From Cladosporium sp. IMV 00045 (lineage: Eukaryota; Ascomycota; Dothideomycetes; Cladosporiales; Cladosporiaceae): a DNA stretch of 38,899 bases. The notes beneath the pieces were generated by a model. The model was given only the letters and a program-made list of their open reading frames with translations, did no database searches and was not told where the DNA came from. Numbering within the stretch: position 1 is the first letter of the stretch; each line of letters begins with the position of its first letter. Shown here in pieces: positions 10,483 to 20,127 of the stretch. The position numbers and the translations under genes were made by a program. The DNA lies in the NCBI GenBank assembly GCA_001931905.2, contig MSJI02000207.1, positions 1-38,899 on the forward strand. Direction: 5' to 3'.

Positions 10483-10614
10483 TCATGACCCTTGAGTGAC
10501 TTTTCACGACCATGTGAGCTTTTCAATGCTGCCATTTGAATTACTCGCCAGATAAAGCAGACATCCAAAGCCTCATATTCTGCCAACCACTATAACAGAA
10601 AACACAAAAACACA

Positions 10615-11516
10615 ATGTTGATGACTCCGGACCAGATGACCGAAGCCTGCAACACCGGCAATGTCGGTATGACGGCCGAGGTTGTCGAGTGCGCCTCTCA
10701 GCATTCACAGGCGACAAGGAAGAAAGTGCTCGACACTGCGCTCAGGCGTGCTATCAAGAGGGATGCCACAAAAATAGCGGCATATGTTGTTGAGAACGGT
10801 GGAACGTCAGTAAGCTTGATGGAAGTCCTATCACGCCATCAATACTTCCACGGCGCGAACTGGTCGAGAAGCTCATTTCTCACGGCTGGGATATCGACAA
10901 TGGCGAGATTCCCCTCTTGTGGACCGTCGTGGGGCACAGAGACTGGGTTGAATGGTGTGTTGCTCGGGGAGCGAGAGTTATGCCATCATCCGGCTCCCCT
11001 GAACATGCTTTTACCATCCGACATCCCATGCTCCAATATCCTGCACGAAATGGCGACATCGCGACATTCGAACTTCTACGAGCCTACGGCGCTCCCGTAT
11101 CGCAGGCAGTCTTACCATCAGCTGTGAGAGCGGCCAGCAAATGCGCTCCACAGGACAGCTCAGTGTCCCCCAGTAGAGAGTATAAGAAACTTTTGACAAT
11201 GGTTGCCCATCTGCTGGAGAGCGTTGGAATCGATGCCAATATCGCGTCGTTTGGGGTGGCGGCCGGGGTCACATCAGGAGGTTATTGTAGCGCTCCTTTG
11301 TGCTGCGTTGCAGACTCCTCCATGGGAGAAACACAGGAGTTGGTGTGGCTCCTGCTCGATTACGGAGGCGATCCCATTCTTCGAGGAAAATACACCTCCA
11401 CCAACGATCCAACCACAGAGCACAGCGTGACGAGCGCTATGGAAGCACATCCTAACAACAAGCGATTCCGTAAAGCCGTGAATGATCGGATGTTGCGGAA
11501 ACACGACGGTCATTAG
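10615..11516 (+). CDS. Ankyrin-like repeat protein with a frame break near codon 65
   Basis: ATG at 10615 starts a helical, ankyrin-like N-terminus (RKKVLDTALRRAIKRDATK). At about 10803-10812 the homologous reading moves to another frame, in which KLDGSPITPS, then RRELVEKLISHGWDID and LLWTVVGHRDWVEWC follow, ending at TAG 11514-11516. Two explanations fit. A GT-AG intron, 10810-10868 or 10810-10871 (donor GTAAGC, weak acceptors GAG or AAG), restores the frame but cuts away the RRELVEK helix. Alternatively a one-base loss has broken an otherwise continuous gene. The paralogue at 12001 keeps the matching helix (SLEAVQCLLEHDWDIN), which favours a frameshift. Ankyrin-like repeats bind proteins; no enzyme domain is visible. 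The gene starts only 130 nt beyond the module repeat. Confidence 0.6.
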
Positions 11517-12000
11517 TGAGTTTCTCGTAGGCGCGGTCGTGAAGGGTCGGCACGATCCCGTTGGGAGCTCCAAAGGAAGTCTTTCATGCGTGGAGCGATA
11601 TGTATGCAGGTCTTGTTGGCAGATTTCTCGGCTGTTCGGTCAAACAAAAAACGGCATCGCTGCGATTGCTTGCAAAGTGAATGAGGTATTGCCACGTAGG
11701 TATTTACGACTTAGGTTTCAAGAAAGCTTTGTTCAACCCTGTTTTGACCGGGGTCACAGCATTGCAAATGATTGGTCAGTGTTGACCGCGTTGCACCTCA
11801 CTACATGAACACGTAGCCAAGATTTCGGTATGAGCTTTCTGCCAGGTATAACATCTTTGCTTGGAGCGAGTAGATCTCAGACGGACCCGACATCCAAGGT
11901 GGTGAAAACGGCAGACTTCTTCATTCGCTGCAACCCTCATCGCGCACCCGAACCCGACTGCTTTACGGAGAGAAGTCTCACAGCATAGCATCTTCTTGAC
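11517..12000. other. Intergenic region between the two ankyrin-like genes
   Basis: No supported gene or RNA. Short frames on both strands lack recognisable features. It is the upstream region of the kinase/ankyrin fusion. Confidence 0.5.
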
Positions 12001-12933
12001 ATGAGTGGCCACGAACAGCACTCGAACTATTTGATTGCGAAGGGTATTCTTCTTGGAGGAGGCCTCACCGGAATCGTCGAGCTTCTCCCAGATGGAACTG
12101 TCATCAAGACCCCTTGGCCCGATGACAGGAGCTCAGACAGCCAGAGAGATATCCGAAACGAAGCTCAAGCGTATCATCGAATCGCAAAACATTTCGAGGG
12201 CCACATACGTTTCGTGAAATTGATAGAATTCGACCCAATGGGGCATACCCTTACCATGGAATACATGCCACACGGGACACTTCGAGAGTACCTGAAAAGC
12301 AACGACCACGACATCTCTATGGATCAGCGGTTTCTGTGGATTAAAGCAGTGGCGGAGGGATTAGATCTCCTCCACTCGATTTCTATCATACATTGCGATC
12401 TTACACCACGCAATATGTTTCTTGATAGCCAATTCGAACTCAAGATCGCTGACTTTGGCTGCTGCTCCATTGATCAGTCAACGAAACTCCCTTCGCTCGA
12501 GGCTGTACAATGCCTCCTTGAGCATGACTGGGATATCAACGCAGGAACCCCGTTATTGTGGTGTGTTATCTCAGATCATTCTTGGGTGGAGTGGTGTCTT
12601 GCCAACGGTGCCGTCGTCGAGTCGAGTTTAACCAGTGCCGGCGTCCCTCGCAGACCGATTCTCGAGTTTGCTGCGAGCGTCGGCAACATCGAAACTTTTG
12701 AGCATCTGCGTAGCAAAGGAGCCGAAGTCTCCCGCAGCGTGCTGCTATCGGCTGTCAGGGTTGCGAGTCGTCTTGCGCCTAAGGATCCTTCGGAGGTGCC
12801 TAGTGCAAGATACAAGGAGCAACTGTCAATGGCCTCACATCTCGTTGATAACGTCGGCATCGACGTGAACCTGATGTCATGGGGCGTTGGTGCCGGTGTC
12901 ATGTCAGGCAGCCCATGCAGCACGCCGCTTTGA
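12001..12933 (+). CDS. Chimeric gene: truncated protein kinase fused to an ankyrin-like domain
   Basis: One open frame of 310 residues from ATG 12001 to TGA 12931-12933. Residues 1-160 are a kinase N-lobe and catalytic loop: glycine-rich loop GGGLTGIV, lysine in VIK, helix-C glutamate in RNEAQAYHRI, hinge MEYMPHGTL, catalytic loop HCDLTPRNMFLD (HCD instead of HRD) and ADFG. Right after ADFGCCSIDQSTK the kinase homology stops, with no activation segment, APE motif or C-lobe. From about residue 163 (LPSLEAVQCLLEHDWDIN) the protein matches the ankyrin-like tail of the 10615-11516 gene, sharing WVEWCLANGA, the LLSAVRVAS helix and VGIDVNL. It looks like a fusion made when a tail copy landed in a kinase gene. 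Catalysis is unlikely without the C-lobe. The tail continues past the stop (next entry), so the gene may be decaying. Confidence 0.75.
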   Translation: MSGHEQHSNYLIAKGILLGGGLTGIVELLPDGTVIKTPWPDDRSSDSQRDIRNEAQAYHRIAKHFEGHIRFVKLIEFDPMGHTLTMEYMPHGTLREYLKSNDHDISMDQRFLWIKAVAEGLDLLHSISIIHCDLTPRNMFLDSQFELKIADFGCCSIDQSTKLPSLEAVQCLLEHDWDINAGTPLLWCVISDHSWVEWCLANGAVVESSLTSAGVPRRPILEFAASVGNIETFEHLRSKGAEVSRSVLLSAVRVASRLAPKDPSEVPSARYKEQLSMASHLVDNVGIDVNLMSWGVGAGVMSGSPCSTPL

Positions 12934-13113
12934 TGTGTTGGACATGCTTCTCAAAACGAGACTTCGGAAATGGTATGGCTACTGCTCGATCGAGGAGGCG
13001 ATCCGGATCTTCATCACACCTATTCTTACGACGGCAGCCCAGAAATCCGCATAGACAGTGCGCTTGAAGCACATGCAGACAATGTTCTCTTCCGAAAAGC
13101 TGTGGAGGACTAG
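12934..13113 (+). pseudogene. Remnant of the ankyrin-like tail after an in-frame TGA
   Basis: Reading on in the same frame past TGA 12931-12933 gives 59 codons to TAG 13111-13113. They align with the tail of the 10615 gene: SEMVWLLLDRGGDPDL against QELVWLLLDYGGDPIL, and SALEAHADNVLFRKAV against SAMEAHPNNKRFRKAV. The TGA sits where the paralogue has TGC (Cys) in PLCCV. Apart from this one codon the frame is intact, so the nonsense change is either recent or bypassed. A conventional intron removing it is not evident. Confidence 0.65.
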
Positions 13114-13712
13114 CGGAAGGCAAAACGCGGTGCGACGGGACAGGAAACTGGGTAATCGTCGAGGATTCAAACTGCTGGGGGAGGTCGATCAGCCAGTCAT
13201 CATTGCAGCTGTGATTCTGCAGTACGGAGGTATGAGATATCACATGCGAATGATTTCGGTCAAGCTCATCGGTAACAAGGCTTAGAGGCAAGGGCGAGGC
13301 AAGAAAGGGCGGCAGTGTCAGAGACTCTTTACGGTCAGTGTAACTTTCATGAATCTTGCAATTAAAAAAAAAATTCCAGCCGTCTAAACATCACCCGTTT
13401 GTGACATACATGTCTGTTTTTTTTACACTCCTATCGTAATCCTCTCGTCGAGTCTGTGAAGTCGTTCCGAAAGTGGAGTCGAAAGATCGAGCTAAGCTAA
13501 ATTGGGGGATGACTTAGCTCGCATCGCTGATTGGCTGGCCGGTCGAGCACAAACTCTCCCGAGCGACATCTACCAAAGCATCATCGACCTCACCACGCCG
13601 CCGCCACCACTCTCCACTCCACCCCCTCCACCACAACTTTCCCACTGGGACATTCAAGGCGACGAAGCCGCACTCATATACCCGACAAGCATCAGCATTG
13701 GCCGCCGTCACA
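13114..13712. other. Intergenic: nuo-51 upstream region
   Basis: It contains an A-run near 13364 and a T-run near 13417 but no supported gene. The last 150 bases before the nuo-51 ATG are C-rich with CCACCACT-type runs, as often seen in fungal promoters and 5' UTRs. Confidence 0.5.
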
Positions 13713-15311
13713 ATGCTTTCCGCCCCGGCAAAGACCGCCCTCCGCTCCTCCGCCAACGCTGGCACCTCTCTCAACAAGAGCGCAGTCCGCGCGCTCTCCA
13801 CCGCCGCATCGCAGCAGACTACTCCCGCACAGGATGGCCAGCAAAAGCGTGGCATGGCCACCGTCCAGGACGCGCCGCCTGTTCACAACTCGCGCGGTCT
13901 GAAGGACCAGGACCGCATCTTCACGAACTTGTACGGCCACCACGGCGCCGACCTGAAGAGCGCGATGAAGTACGGTGACTGGCACAAGACTAAGGAGATG
14001 GTTCTCAAGGGAGATGACTGGATCATTTCGGAGATCAAGGCCTCTGGTCTTCGTGGTCGTGGTGGTGCTGGTTTCCCCAGTGGCATGAAGTGGTCCTTCA
14101 TGAACCCCAAGGGTTGGGAGAAGAGCAACACCCCCAGATACCTGGTCGTCAACGCCGACGAGGGTGAACCTGGTACCTGCAAGGACCGTGAGATTATGAG
14201 GAAGGATCCCCACAAGCTCATTGAGGGCTGTCTGGTCGCCGGACGCGCCATGAACGTAAGTTGAAGGAGAAGCAGACAAGCAGATGTTTCCTGCAGCTAA
14301 CACTCGCTTCATTAGTGCACCGCCGCGTACATCTACATCCGTGGCGAGTTCTACCACGAGGCTGCCGTCCTCCAGCGCGCTATCCAAGAGGCATACCAAG
14401 CCGGTCTCATCGGCAAGAACGCTTGCGGCTCCGGCTACGACTTCGACGTTTACATCCACCGCGGTATGGGCGCCTACGTTTGCGGTGAGGAGACTTCTCT
14501 CATTGAATCCCTCGAGGGCAAGCCCGGCAAGCCCCGCCTGAAGCCTCCATTCCCCGCTGCCGTCGGTGTCTTCGGCTGCCCCTCCACTGTCGCCAACGTC
14601 GAAACCGTCGCCGTCGCACCCACCATTCTTCGCCGCGGCGCTGGCTGGTTCAGCTCTTTCGGCCGTGAGCGCAACGCTGGTACCAAGCTTTTCTGTATCT
14701 CTGGCCACGTCAACAACCCCACGACCGTTGAGGAGGAGATGTCAATCCCCCTTCGCGAGCTCATTGACAAGCACTGCGGTGGTGTCACTGGCGGCTGGGA
14801 CAACCTCAAGGCCGTCATCCCTGGTGGCTCTTCTACCCCCATTCTTCCCAAGAACATTTGCGACGACCAGCTCATGGACTTCGACGCGCTCAAGGACTCG
14901 CAGTCCGGTCTCGGTACTGCCGCTGTCATCGTCATGGACCAGTCAACGGACGTCGTCCGCGCCATCTCCCGTCTCAGCAAATTCTACCACCACGAGTCCT
15001 GCGGCCAGTGCACTCCCTGTCGCGAGGGTTCCAAGTGGACTGAGCAGATCATGCACCGCTTCGAGGCCGGTACCGCCCGCAAGCGCGAGATCGACATGAT
15101 GCAGGAGCTCACCAAGCAGGTCGAGGGCCACACCATCTGCGCTCTTGGCGAGGCTTTCGCCTGGCCCATCCAGGGTCTGATTAGGCACTTCAGGCCCGAG
15201 CTTGAGGCGAGAATTGCTGAGAACGCTCAGCGCAGCGGTGGCGAGGCTCTGGCCGGTGGCTGGCAACACGACGCCGGCAAGAAGGGCATGCTCATCTCCC
15301 CCGGCATGTAA
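13713..15311 (+). CDS. nuo-51: NADH:ubiquinone oxidoreductase 51 kDa subunit, mitochondrial (NDUFV1/NuoF)
   Basis: Two exons, 13713-14255 and 14316-15311, split by a 60-nt intron (GTAAGT...CAGCTAACAC...TTAG) in phase 0, coding 512 residues. This subunit is the entry point of complex I: it oxidises NADH, passes electrons to FMN and then to the N3 4Fe-4S cluster. The N-terminus ([17 protein letters not shown]) is a Ser/Ala/Arg-rich mitochondrial presequence. The NADH/FMN glycine-rich motif [13 protein letters not shown] starts near residue 115, followed by [15 protein letters not shown] and [14 protein letters not shown]. Cluster ligands are the three cysteines of CGQCTPC (about 410) and the Cys in HTICALGEA. 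It is slightly longer than the usual 490-500 residues, mainly at the N-terminus. The product would act in the matrix arm of the inner-membrane complex. Confidence 0.97.
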
Positions 15312-15783
15312 ACTGGAGAAGCAAGAGAAAGGAAAGCATGAAAAGCGATAAAGTGTGGAAGAGAAGAGCATCATGTACAGTGCTAGATCGGAAAAGGTCC
15401 ATTTTTCTTGTGTAAATATTGCGGCTTTTATTTAGTTGGCGTGTAGGCTGCGTATCAAGTTCTGAAATAACATCTTATCCCGTTTCAGCTGTGAGGCAGA
15501 CAAGCCTCTGTTGCACCATTGAGAATGGGATTTTAGGAAGCAAGTATCTCCGCGGTCGCCGCGGTCGTATTAGCCGATTCGCTATGCTAAGACTAGCCTT
15601 CTGCCATTGAGAGTATATTCTTAGAAAGCAAGGATTTCCGGGACACTTATGGCACTATCCTCGTCTTTAGTACCCTGAGAGCGTCGCCATACCATCGAGA
15701 GTGCGGAAGCGCGAGTTCGGCTGATGCAAAACAATGGGAGGCATAGATAATCAACTATATATCTACGAAAGAAAAACCACCAC
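15312..15783. other. Intergenic between convergent nuo-51 and phosphatase genes
   Basis: It holds the 3' regions of both genes. Three degenerate copies of a CCATTGAGA-containing segment recur at an 88-nt interval (15516, 15604, 15692). The first two share about 40 alignable bases and the third only its start. Confidence 0.5.
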
Positions 15784-17789
15784 CTACGCCTCCAGCGCCA
15801 CTGGCACCGGCGCACCATCCATGATCTCTCCCCAAGCCGCGGCCTCATACTCCCCGAAACAAGCATACTCATACTGCGCCTTGCCCAAACTCTCTTCCTG
15901 CACCTTCAGAAACGTCTCCAATTCACACCACCCGTCATCGCGATCCCCGCACTCTTTGAAATTCTTCCCCATCGGCAGCGTGCGCTGGTTCAGCACGAAG
16001 TGGATGTACTTCGTCTCGCCACCCTCTGTGTACTTGGGGCCGTTGGAGCGGTCGCCGGAGAGGGGAGAGGGGGTCTTGATGATTTCCATGTCCAGGCGGG
16101 CGGCGAAGGGGGTAACGTGCGACACGCGCAGGGGGTAGGAGGCGGGGATGTGGTCGGTGGGGAGGAGGGGGGCGAATTGCGTGAAGCCGAAGGCCGTCAG
16201 GACGGCCATGATGTTGGTGTCGTGGGAGAAATCGAGGTTGAGGGCTTGGTCGAGGGGGAAAGTCTCGGGGTTCTCGTCGAGGGTCACGTTTATCTGTGCT
16301 ACCGGCGAGGAGATGACGTGCTGGCGTAGGCGGGCGAGGATCTCTTCCACGTAGCCAATGCCGACGGCGCGGCCGGTTGGGGATTGGAAGGCGTTGTTTC
16401 CCGCGAAGCTGAGGTCGATGCTGTACTCGTATCCTTCCCACTCGTCATAAGTGAAGAGGCCGCAGAAGGCTGAGAAGCCCAGAGCCACTGTCTCGTACGC
16501 GCACATGGACTGGGCGTCGTAGCTGTCTTTGATGGTCCAGTTAAAGCCTGGGGCTTGGGCGTGGAGACGCTCGGTGGCGTTCGCGAGGTAGATGCCGGTC
16601 CATTCTTTGGTGGCGTTATTGCCGCCGAAGCTGCGGAAGTTGTTGGCGTTGGGGCAGTTCTGGTAGCCGGCGAGCGAGTTGTTGAAGGTGCCCGTCAGGT
16701 TCTCTCGGGCAAGGACGAGGGTCGCGTTGTTGGTCCATTCGAGACCGAAGAAGCCAGCCAAGAAGTACTCCGCGGACTCGATCATGCGGCGCTGAGTGGA
16801 GGATCGAGCAATTATTTTGCCATCGTTCGGGTAGAGGTGTCCGTACAGATACTGGTGCAGTGTACCGGACATGAAGAGCTCTTGTTTGCCAACGGGAACC
16901 AGGATCTCTTGACCCAACTTGTAGTCCCAAGTGTTGAGAAAGCTCAGGTCGTCCGTGAACATGACATCTCCAAGGACGCCAGTGGTGTAGTTCTTCAGCT
17001 TCGCAGCCAGATCCTCAACACCAGAGCCAGCGGTGGGATAGCGCGCACCGTGGCGAGAGAGCATGTTGAGCTGCACGATGGAAGCATTTTCAGGCATTGG
17101 ATGCTCCTCCGCGCCGAATCCATGCGGGTTGCTGAAGTAATGGCTCAGCTGGCCGTGTTTTGTGAAGATGCTTTCTGCATCATCGCCCACCTGTCCCTCA
17201 ATGGGGACCTGAGTTTCCAATGGCTGGGGAGGCACGTAAGTCGTTGATGCGAATGGTGCTGGGTTTGACTGGGCGAGGAAAGCAGGTTCGCCAGTGGGAG
17301 TCGGTCCTGTAGAATACAATTATCAGTACCAATGCCATGATATCTTTCGCTCGGGAAACAAAACTCACCAGGCAAGAGCATTGGTTTGGTTACCAAGTAG
17401 TCCGGCAAATCACTCTTCGCCGAATCACTCCCAACATCCGCACCCTTCCCTCTCACAACACCAGCATCAACCAACCTGGCAGCCGCGACAGCAGCCAAAG
17501 AATAGCTCCGAATGAGCATAATGAATTGCACAATGACAATGGCAAACAGCACAATCTGTCCAATGAAAAGCGCCTTCTTGCTGAAGCGATCGTACAAACG
17601 ATAACCAGACTTCTTCTGGGAAGATTGCTGCAGCAGAAAACGAGGCTGCTGCTGATGATCTTGCTGGTCTTCTTGAGGTAACAGCACCTCCTCAGCCTCC
17701 GAGATCATGGCGCTTTTTGTACGCTCGTTTTCCCCGCCGTAAACACGATCAGCATCGTCAACGTCGCGGCGAGCTGACCACGATGACAT
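15784..17789 (-). CDS. Histidine acid phosphatase (phytase-like) with N-terminal membrane anchor
   Basis: Two exons: 17789-17369 (ATG 17789, MSSWSARRD) and 17306-15784. The 62-nt intron (GTGAGT...CTGATAA...TACAG) is in phase 1, giving 647 residues. The catalytic domain has the family signature RHGARYP with Arg225 and nucleophile His226, and the proton-donor pair His502-Asp503 in FSHDTN. Such enzymes remove phosphate from phytate or other organic phosphates through a phosphohistidine intermediate. Residues 1-72 are hydrophilic and Gln-rich, and 73-93 (ALFIGQIVLFAIVIVQFIMLI) form one membrane segment, so this is a type II protein with an outward-facing catalytic domain. Secreted PhyA-type phytases are about 465 residues with a cleavable signal, so the anchor adds roughly 180. 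Many NxT/S sites fit a lumenal or surface position. A CACGTG lies 157 nt upstream of the ATG. Confidence 0.93.
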
Positions 17790-18612
17790 CGCGGGATCCT
17801 GTGTCCTGTCGCTTAGCTGCAGCAAGCTTGCCCTGTACACCTGTGCGTAGCTTTCTCCCTCACAGTAGTCACCAAACGCCCGGATGTCTGATGCCGGTGA
17901 TCGGCCTGCGTGCCACCGCAGAAGGAAGCTGGAAGCTGGATTTGGCACGTGTCAAGGCTGGAAATTGAGTTTTCCTCCGGATTCAATGCAAATGCCGACA
18001 ATGACAACAAAGGTAATACTTTTGTTAAGGATTGTTTCCTGTTTTGCACGGCCGGTATCGCGCGCTTGAGAAAGTGTGTTTCTCGTCGCGCTGTTTCTGG
18101 CCTCCCTTCTCCTCACGGCTGCAAGTTGCCACAGCTGCCAAGGGAGATCCGATCTAGCCGGTGGAGATTTTTGGTTAACGGGCAATAGCGTACCCCGTGG
18201 GGTGATGTTGCAGTACAGATGAATGGATTATTAGTTGGGAATATTAATGAGCAGATTGGGGTTCTGTCATGCGAGGAGGAGAAGTATGCGTTTTGGTGGT
18301 GATGGCACCGTGATGGTTCCGTGCTGTTGCTGCCAAGATGGCGAAGCATTCTCGCCAGATCTCTAGACGCTTTCAATTCAGCCCTATCGTAAGGATGCTG
18401 TCACGATATAGATTACGCATTGTCATTTTGGTAGTTTGTGTATTCAAGAGAATCCGAGGTAGACTATCGATTTGCTATGTAGAATCGACGAGTTCCCTGC
18501 AGGAAGTTGTGCCTTCGCTCGGCTCGGCGTCATTTCAATCGTGATACCCACCCAGCCCTTCGTCAATCAGGTAATCCAAGGCGCTCAATGTCTTCAACAC
18601 CTGCGAGGAACT
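17790..18612. other. Intergenic: phosphatase upstream region and RAM1 3' flank
   Basis: No convincing gene in 823 bases; frames are short and overlap on both strands. It includes the CACGTG element listed separately. Confidence 0.5.
17946..17951. promoter_or_regulatory. CACGTG element upstream of the acid phosphatase gene
   Basis: This palindromic hexamer lies 157 nt before the phosphatase ATG at 17789. CACGTG is the core site of the bHLH phosphate-starvation regulators Pho4 (yeast) and NUC-1 (Neurospora), which control secreted phosphatases. A hexamer occurs by chance about once in 4 kb, so it is suggestive only because of the gene it precedes. Confidence 0.35.
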
Positions 18613-20127
18613 TTACTCAAACTCTCCTTCCTCAAACTTTACGCTGAACTTCTCCACCGCAGCAAAAGGTATCACATACACCGGATGCACGAGGCCCACG
18701 CAGTCACTCTCCTCCACGCCCATGCTCTCCATCTTCTGCGGGCTAGGTCCCTCCCCGCTCCAGTTGAAAGCACTGGTCAACCGACCGCTCTCAGACCTCA
18801 CCGGCGCCGCAGTATCGTAGTGATAGTGATTCATCGCCGCCGACAGACCCGCTAGAGAGTAAGTCGTGTGGTATCCATCAGGCTTAGCCGAGGGCTTGTC
18901 CCTCATACCGCCCTTCCTGCCCGGCTGCTGCGAGCAAGTGAGCAGATAATGCACCAGCGCTTGCTTGTTCCACACGTTCTCCGAAGCCTCTTGCTCGCCG
19001 GGGCCGAAGGATGCTTGCAGCAACGCCCATGTGCCGCCGATCCATTGGCTGTAGCACGCGTCTACCAGCTTGTTCGTGCGGCCTGCGTAGCCGCCTTCCG
19101 GCTGCGTTTGTTGATGCACCATCCAGCGCAGCAGGGTGGATGTGTCGATGTATTGGGGAATGATTTTGTGTGGTGCGTCGATCATGCTGAGACAGCACAT
19201 GGCGAGGAAGGCGTATGCGCCGTGAGCCTCTGCGCCGGGGGTGGCTCCAATGCCGCCTTCGTATGTTTGCAGGGAGCGGATGTGTTCGCCCAGTCCTTCG
19301 TCGAAGGTCTTCAGGCCGGCGTGGCGGGCAGGTGATGATGGAGGGAGTTCCATGGGTAGGTTGAGGATGGTGATGATGATGAAGGCACAGTAGGCGCCGC
19401 GAATGTCCATCTCGGCGTTCTCGGCCATGCGAAAGCCACCGTCGGGCTGCTTCAGCTTCCCCAGCCAGTGCCATATGGCGTTTCTGTTGATTTCCTCAAG
19501 AGCGTCCACCATAGCGAGTGCGAGTACACAAGCGTAGCTTGCCGCACAGTGGCTGAATTGGCCGTGGCCGCCCCCGAATCCACCCGTTGTATTTTGCAAT
19601 GGTTTAACGGTGTCAATCAAGCGCTGACGGTATTGCATGACGTCCTCTCCCAGTAATGTCAGGCCGTTGAATGCCCAATAAAACAACCAGGGCCTTGCGG
19701 CATCGAGAGCGACATATGGAGCTGGCAGTTTTCCAAGAGTAGCATGTAGGAATTTGATGTGCTGTTCACGCCTGAGATGCGGAATGCCGTACTTGTTCAA
19801 AGGAAGGTCTTGTGTGTCTTTACCGAGCAGGTGAGGAAGACACTCTTTCCTGACCTTCGTGAAAGCTTCTGAGGTTGCAGTCTGATGGTCTTCGGGGAAG
19901 AGATCGAGCACTGTCGGTGCGAGCCATGGTGGCAATGGGTGGGCAGTTTGCTTCATGTGTTTGCCAGGAAAAGGAGGGCCGCCCTCATCGTCTGGAAGCT
20001 CGACGATTTTCGCCTTCTCCATGAGAAGGTTGTCCAAGGTGTCGTTGGTCGGAGCTGGCATGTTGGCAGTCTTTCGTGTTGCAAACTTGACTGGGCGTTT
20101 GTGTGGTGGAGGACGTCTGGGTTGCAT
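18613..20127 (-). CDS. RAM1: Protein farnesyltransferase beta subunit
   Basis: A single-exon gene of 504 residues from ATG 20127; a second in-frame ATG at 20061 (MPAPTND) is also possible. It is the catalytic subunit that, with the alpha subunit, adds farnesyl to the Cys of C-terminal CaaX boxes such as those of Ras and mating pheromone. The alpha-alpha barrel repeats are clear: GGFGGGHGQFSHCAASYA, PDGGFRMAENAEMDIRGAY, YEGGIGATPGAEAHGAYAF and EGGYAGRTNKLVDACYSQW. The zinc ligands are present: Asp356 and Cys358 (LVDACYSQW) and His420 (DGYHTTYSLAGL). The Trp in WIGGTW and the GRTNK patch are typical of FTase beta rather than geranylgeranyltransferase. It is longer than the yeast protein (431) through its N-terminal and C-terminal segments. 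It diverges from YME1. Confidence 0.95.
   Translation of the reverse strand: MQPRRPPPHKRPVKFATRKTANMPAPTNDTLDNLLMEKAKIVELPDDEGGPPFPGKHMKQTAHPLPPWLAPTVLDLFPEDHQTATSEAFTKVRKECLPHLLGKDTQDLPLNKYGIPHLRREQHIKFLHATLGKLPAPYVALDAARPWLFYWAFNGLTLLGEDVMQYRQRLIDTVKPLQNTTGGFGGGHGQFSHCAASYACVLALAMVDALEEINRNAIWHWLGKLKQPDGGFRMAENAEMDIRGAYCAFIIITILNLPMELPPSSPARHAGLKTFDEGLGEHIRSLQTYEGGIGATPGAEAHGAYAFLAMCCLSMIDAPHKIIPQYIDTSTLLRWMVHQQTQPEGGYAGRTNKLVDACYSQWIGGTWALLQASFGPGEQEASENVWNKQALVHYLLTCSQQPGRKGGMRDKPSAKPDGYHTTYSLAGLSAAMNHYHYDTAAPVRSESGRLTSAFNWSGEGPSPQKMESMGVEESDCVGLVHPVYVIPFAAVEKFSVKFEEGEFE

Noticed and set aside
13692..14708. 338-codon minus-strand open frame opposite nuo-51
   Set aside because: It is an antisense shadow of a strongly codon-biased gene. 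The plus-strand protein is unmistakable complex I and the antisense product has no domain.
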